Part shown: piece after piece, positions 59,818 to 64,000 of the stretch
Position numbering within the stretch: the first letter of the stretch is position 1
Layout: every line of letters begins with the position of its first letter
From: Lineus longissimus
Lineage: Eukaryota > Nemertea > Pilidiophora > Heteronemertea > Lineidae
Length of the DNA stretch: 64,000 bases
Assembly: GCF_910592395.1 (NCBI RefSeq)
Contig: NC_088308.1
Location: 10,061,001-10,125,000, forward strand
Direction: 5' to 3'
Made by a program: the position numbers and the translations under genes
The notes under the pieces: generated by a model
Seen by the model: only the letters and a program-made list of their open reading frames with translations
Database searches by the model: none
What the model was told of the DNA's origin: nothing

Positions 59818-59947
59818 GAAATACGCCTCGTTAGATCAGATACAAACTGTAAGAAGATCTGTTTTCCAATTCGATCGAGTGCTGCATTCTGCGGCCAAAA
59901 CATTAATCTATAAGATTCCACAGTTTGTGGAGGAAAACTTTCAATGA
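59717..59947 (+). CDS. Small basic ORF (cluster gene 5, alternative to gene 4)
   Basis: 76 codons rich in Arg/Lys (GLRRKYPFHPRRVSSPL, RKIGPKIFRKY), ending TGA. Competes with the 42-codon frame for the same DNA. Unrecognised. Confidence 0.25.
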   Translation: METKLASGLRRKYPFHPRRVSSPLTRKIGPKIFRKYASLDQIQTVRRSVFQFDRVLHSAAKTLIYKIPQFVEENFQ

Positions 59948-60092
59948 GGCGCTCACGTATATTAGGCCTCCATGAAACTTCACTAAATGTTAGATTTTTT
60001 CAGCGGACCTCCCATTTGCTAATGGGAATTTGCTTGGTACGTTCAATAAATGAATAAGAACGAAATACTCCTCCCATTTATTTGATAGTTGT

Positions 60093-61110
60093 GGGCAGAG
60101 ACCTGTATTCATCCACGACCGGAAGTGTGGCACAGTCACATAGAGCTTATCAAAATGTCAAGTTGTGGTAAATACATGGCTGGGATGGACCAAAGTGGAA
60201 TTAATTCTCAATCTGTGGTTGATTCTTAATCTACAGAGTCAGGCCATCACAGAAATATGCTTTTTGATAATATATTTAAGAAAATGTGGTCTCACTGGTC
60301 AGTTTAGAACTTGTACTTTGACAGGGCCATATCAATGCGCCAGTGACGTTTTGATGGATATGGTGTACGGAAATCATTTTTTCTCAGGCAATCGGTATTG
60401 GAATTTTTAAAAACTTTATTATGCTATTGTCAAAGGGTTCTTCTTGACACATATAAAATTTTGTGCAGATTGATTGGTCCAATGAGTACTTTTTAGCTCA
60501 CCTCTTAGCAGAGGTGAGCTTATCCCATACCGTGGCGTCCGTCGTCGTCGTCGTCGTCGTCGTCCGTCGTCCGTCGTCCGTTAGCAGGGCACTTTTCGTA
60601 ACTGTTAGAGCTATTGAGTTGAAACTTGGTACACATGTACCCTTATGTAATGACACCTTGGAGACCAAGTTTCGGTCCAATTCGTTTCATGGTTTGGCCA
60701 CCAGGGGGCCAAACGTTAAAAGTGAAAATATGCAATATCTCCCTTAATAGTAGTCGGGAAATTTTGAAAAAAATATGGTAGGTACTTCTAGCAAAGGTGC
60801 ATCATATATCCTCCGGGTTTTTGATTTGACCTCCTTTTCAAGGTCACAGAGGTCAAATGGTGTAAATTGGCCGTTAGGATGTAACGATGGCACGTTTCTA
60901 AACTGCAATGACTATTGATACCAAATTTGGTACACATTTACCCCTTAGTCAGGTGATCTCAGGGACCGAAGTTTGGTCCAATATGATTCACCACTTGACC
61001 ACCAGGGGGCAAAATCCAAAAACCTTAAAAATGTGATTATTCCTTAACTTCTTGCCCGATTGCCACCAATTTGATATCATGAGTACATCTAACCACCATA
61101 CAGTATATGT
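60093..61110. repeat. Duplicated segment, left copy (offset 2,890 bp)
   Basis: 60093-61110 matches 62983-64000 base for base at a constant offset of 2,890, with few differences. It includes about 400 bp of unique DNA before the AGCTCACC repeat. That shows a segmental duplication rather than two independent insertions. The right copy is cut by the window end. Confidence 0.9.
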
Positions 61111-61618
61111 CACACAGGTTTTTAATTTGACCTTCTTGTCAAGGTCACAGAGGTCAAATGGCGTAAATTCCCCATCAGGCCGTAACTATGGCTCGTTTCT
61201 TAACTGCAATGACTATTGATCACAAATTAAGTACACATGTACCCCTTGGTCAGGTGATCTCAGGTACCGAAGTTTGGTGCGATCTGATTTGCTATTTGGC
61301 CTCCGCTCCAGGGAGGGGGCCAAATCCTAAATTCTTCAAAATGCCATTATTCCTAGTAATGACATGCCCGATTGGCACCAATTTTATATCATAGGTACAT
61401 CTAATTCTAACAACCATTCAATGTGTCACCCGGGTCTTCTTTGATTTGACCTACTTTTCAAGGTCACAGAGGTCGAATGTACTGTAAATTGGCCATTTTG
61501 GGGAAATTGTAATTGCTTGGACCTACATCAAACCTAACACTACATGACACAATACCATGCTCTTTATCCATCTTTCCTCCACATGAGGTGAGCACAATGG
61601 CCCTGGCCATTTCATTTT
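60495..61618. mobile_element. 1.1 kb AGCTCACC dispersed repeat, copy 2
   Basis: Same structure as 54194-55279 with a longer 'cgtcgtcgtc' run. Carries CCACCAGGGGGC at 60698-60709 and 60999-61010 and the AGGTCA-CAG-AGGTCA direct repeats. Confidence 0.85.
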
Positions 61619-62982
61619 ACCAAAACCTATGCACAACAATGTACACGTAATGTACACATGTTTTAATAGAGGACTCTGGCCTAGTAGTCAAAATGGTTGA
61701 CCAAGTATGAAAAATTTGACACTTGCACACACATTTTATCTTATTTTCTCTATTCTGCACGTCCTTTTCATCCCTTTTTCTTGTAGTTGAACCAATACTT
61801 ATGGCATTATTGTACATATTAACCCTTTTCAGCCGCAATCATGGATTCAGACCTTAAAACTCAAAATAAACCAGAACAGCGAAGCTGATCTGAAGTCGAG
61901 TAGTGTAAACTGTATATTATGGACTGGGTATAGTCAACAATGTTAGTATCCTCAGTTAGTATAATATCTGTATTGTCCTTTGCAGCATCCTGTCCCCTCC
62001 GGCGAAGTATCCTCAGTGGGCTGACTGTGTTCTCGACCGTCGGTGCAAAGATGATGCCATCCGATCGCTCACGCACAACATTGTTGTAATCCTCATTACT
62101 GAAGTGAAACGAGACCAGCTACCATCGGTTTTCTCTGGAGGCATTGTCCTGCTGTAGGGCGAGTGGTAAGAGTGACCAACTTGAAATCCACGGCTTGGCT
62201 TTTTGCTTAGTTATAGGCATCTTGAGTTGAAGTTTACTCTGTGGAGTCCACATGTAAAGTGACCCCCAGGGCATACCTAGTTGAAGCTTGAGGATATTGG
62301 GATGGTTCATCATTGTGCTTCTCTGTACTGATGAGCTGCTTAGATAAACAAATACCTTAGCCATAACAAAAGTCATATCCTAATGAAAAATAAACATGTG
62401 GTAGGCCTACACATGTGTCCTCCAATCTTTCAAGTTGAGAATGTGAGAAAAGGAGGTTTCTCAGGGTCAAAGGGGTTCACTTTGAATTGGCCACACATGC
62501 TCTTTGCTGGCCATATGAAGTTTAAACTTGATAGGTAGGCAAGTGTGAATCTGAAGTAATCTGGAATTGTGACTTTTTGAAAATTCAGACTCAGTGTTGT
62601 AGAGATTCTACAATTTCTATAATCCGTTGTCATGGTAACTGCCCAAACTTAGAAACTGGCCCTGGGACATCCAGCAATGACCATATGAACTCAAAAACTC
62701 TTATTTCTAATAATGTATATATCCTTTATTTCAAACTAACAGTGCTTAGTAGGATTTAATAATTTTTAACAGAAATATTACATGTTGGGTATTTAAGAAT
62801 TTGCCACGCCCACATCACTTCAACATAGAATTTGAGGCCGGACATAGCAAGAAGATGAACTCGAATAAAAATTTTACAGTTCAATATAATTCAAAAATTC
62901 CTTTTGCACAGTAATGTGGACATCTAGGGAAATCTGAAAACAGCAGAACATTTGACCTGGGGCCAACACTGGCTCTCTACTA
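61619..62982. other. No recognisable gene; spacer of the duplication
   Basis: Only short open frames. No domain is seen on either strand. Confidence 0.4.
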
Positions 62983-64000
62983 GGGCAGAGACCTGTATTC
63001 ATCCACGACCGGAAGTGTGGCACAGTCACATAGAGCTTATCAAAATGTCAAGTTGTGGTAAATACATGGCTGGGATGGACCAAAGTGGAATTAATTCTCA
63101 ATCTGTGGTTGATTCTTAATCTACAGAGTCAGGCCATCACAGAAATATGCTTTTTGATAATATATTTAAGAAAATGTGGTCTCACTGGTCAGTTTAGAAC
63201 TTGTACTTTGACAGGGCCATATCAATGCGCCAGTGACATTTTGATGGATATGGTGTATGGAAATCTTTTTTTCTCAGGCAATTGGTATTGGAATTTTTTA
63301 AAACTTTATTATGCTATTGGCAAAGGGTTCTTCTTGACACATATAAAATTTTGTGCAGATTGATTGGTCCAATGAGTACTTTTTAGCTCACCTCTTAGCA
63401 GAGGTGAGCTTATCCCATACCGTGGCGTCCGTCGTCGTCGTCGTCGTCGTCGTCGTCCGTCCGTCGTCCGTTAGCAGGGCACTTTTCGTAACTGTTAGAG
63501 CTATTGAGTTGAAACTTGGTACACATGTACCCTTATGTAATGACACCTTGGAGACCAAGTTTCGGTCCAATTCGTTTCATGGTTTGGCCACCAGGGGGCC
63601 AAACGTTAAAAGTGAAAATATGCAATATCTCCCTTAATAGTAGTCGGGAAATTTTGAAAAAAATATGGTAGGTACTTCTAGCAAAGGTGCATCATATATC
63701 CTCCGGGTTTTTGATTTGACCTCCTTTTCAAGGTCACAGAGGTCAAATGGTGTAAATTGGCCGTTAGGATGTAACGATGGCACGTTTCTAAACTGCAATG
63801 ACTATTGATACCAAATTTGGTACACATTTACCCCTTAGTCAGGTGATCTCAGGGACCGAAGTTTGGTCCAATATGATTCACCACTTGACCACCAGGGGGC
63901 AAAATCCAAAAACCTTAAAAATGTGATTATTCCTTAACTTCTTGCCCGATTGCCACCAATTTGATATCATGAGTACATCTAACCACCATACAGTATATGT
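62983..64000. repeat. Duplicated segment, right copy (truncated by window), with AGCTCACC repeat copy 3 from 63385
   Basis: Same sequence as 60093-61110. The AGCTCACC element begins at 63385 and runs past the window end. CTCF-like motifs are at 63588-63599 and 63889-63900. Confidence 0.9.

Noticed and set aside
54194-61618. AGCTCACC repeats at 54194 and 60495 as LTRs of the enclosed BEL element
   Set aside because: They lack TG...CA ends, a third copy lies outside, and the BEL element has its own LTR-like sequence at 58623-59047.

Overview
The window is eukaryotic, nuclear and repeat-rich. It contains spliceosomal exons with GT-AG borders, THAP and P2X7-tail-like domains, BEL/Pao and Penelope-like retroelement remains, TTAA- and TAN-flanked DNA elements, minisatellites and large tandem duplications. 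A marine invertebrate (lophotrochozoan or lancelet-like) fits best; the species cannot be fixed from the sequence.

Layout. 0-13 kb holds the first exon of a possible secreted protein (minus), two copies of a 1.5 kb block whose parts are cyclically permuted, a diverged minus-strand PAN-like two-exon gene (6446-8364), a LINE RNase H relic, a proline-rich terminal exon and a Penelope GIY-YIG relic. 14-44.7 kb is a tandem array of a unit of about 9.47 kb. It has a rearranged leading copy, two nearly complete copies and a third truncated one. Each full unit carries a predicted two-exon plus-strand gene (PAN-like N-terminal exon plus a 330-residue C-terminal exon of unknown fold), with a 1.2 kb TTAA-flanked element in its intron. 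Later insertions distinguish the units: 30-bp and 81-bp tandem repeats, a 923 bp inverted-repeat element, a 1.4 kb insertion, and an LTR-like element with a nested MITE.

48.3-53.25 kb is the most striking part. Perfect 21-bp inverted repeats beside TTAA enclose two convergent spliced genes. One is a ten-exon THAP protein with a DDE-transposase-like region (759 codons, open throughout). The other is a two-exon protein matching the cysteine-rich cytoplasmic 'ballast' region of P2X7 receptors. I read this as a Kolobok-like DNA transposon carrying a P2X7-ballast-type gene.

53.3-64 kb holds a short minisatellite and three near-identical copies of a 1.1 kb dispersed repeat rich in direct-repeat nuclear-receptor half-sites and CTCF-like motifs. 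It also holds a compact cluster of unrecognised ORFs interrupted by a 5'-truncated BEL/Pao element, and a 2,890-bp-offset duplication that runs off the window end.
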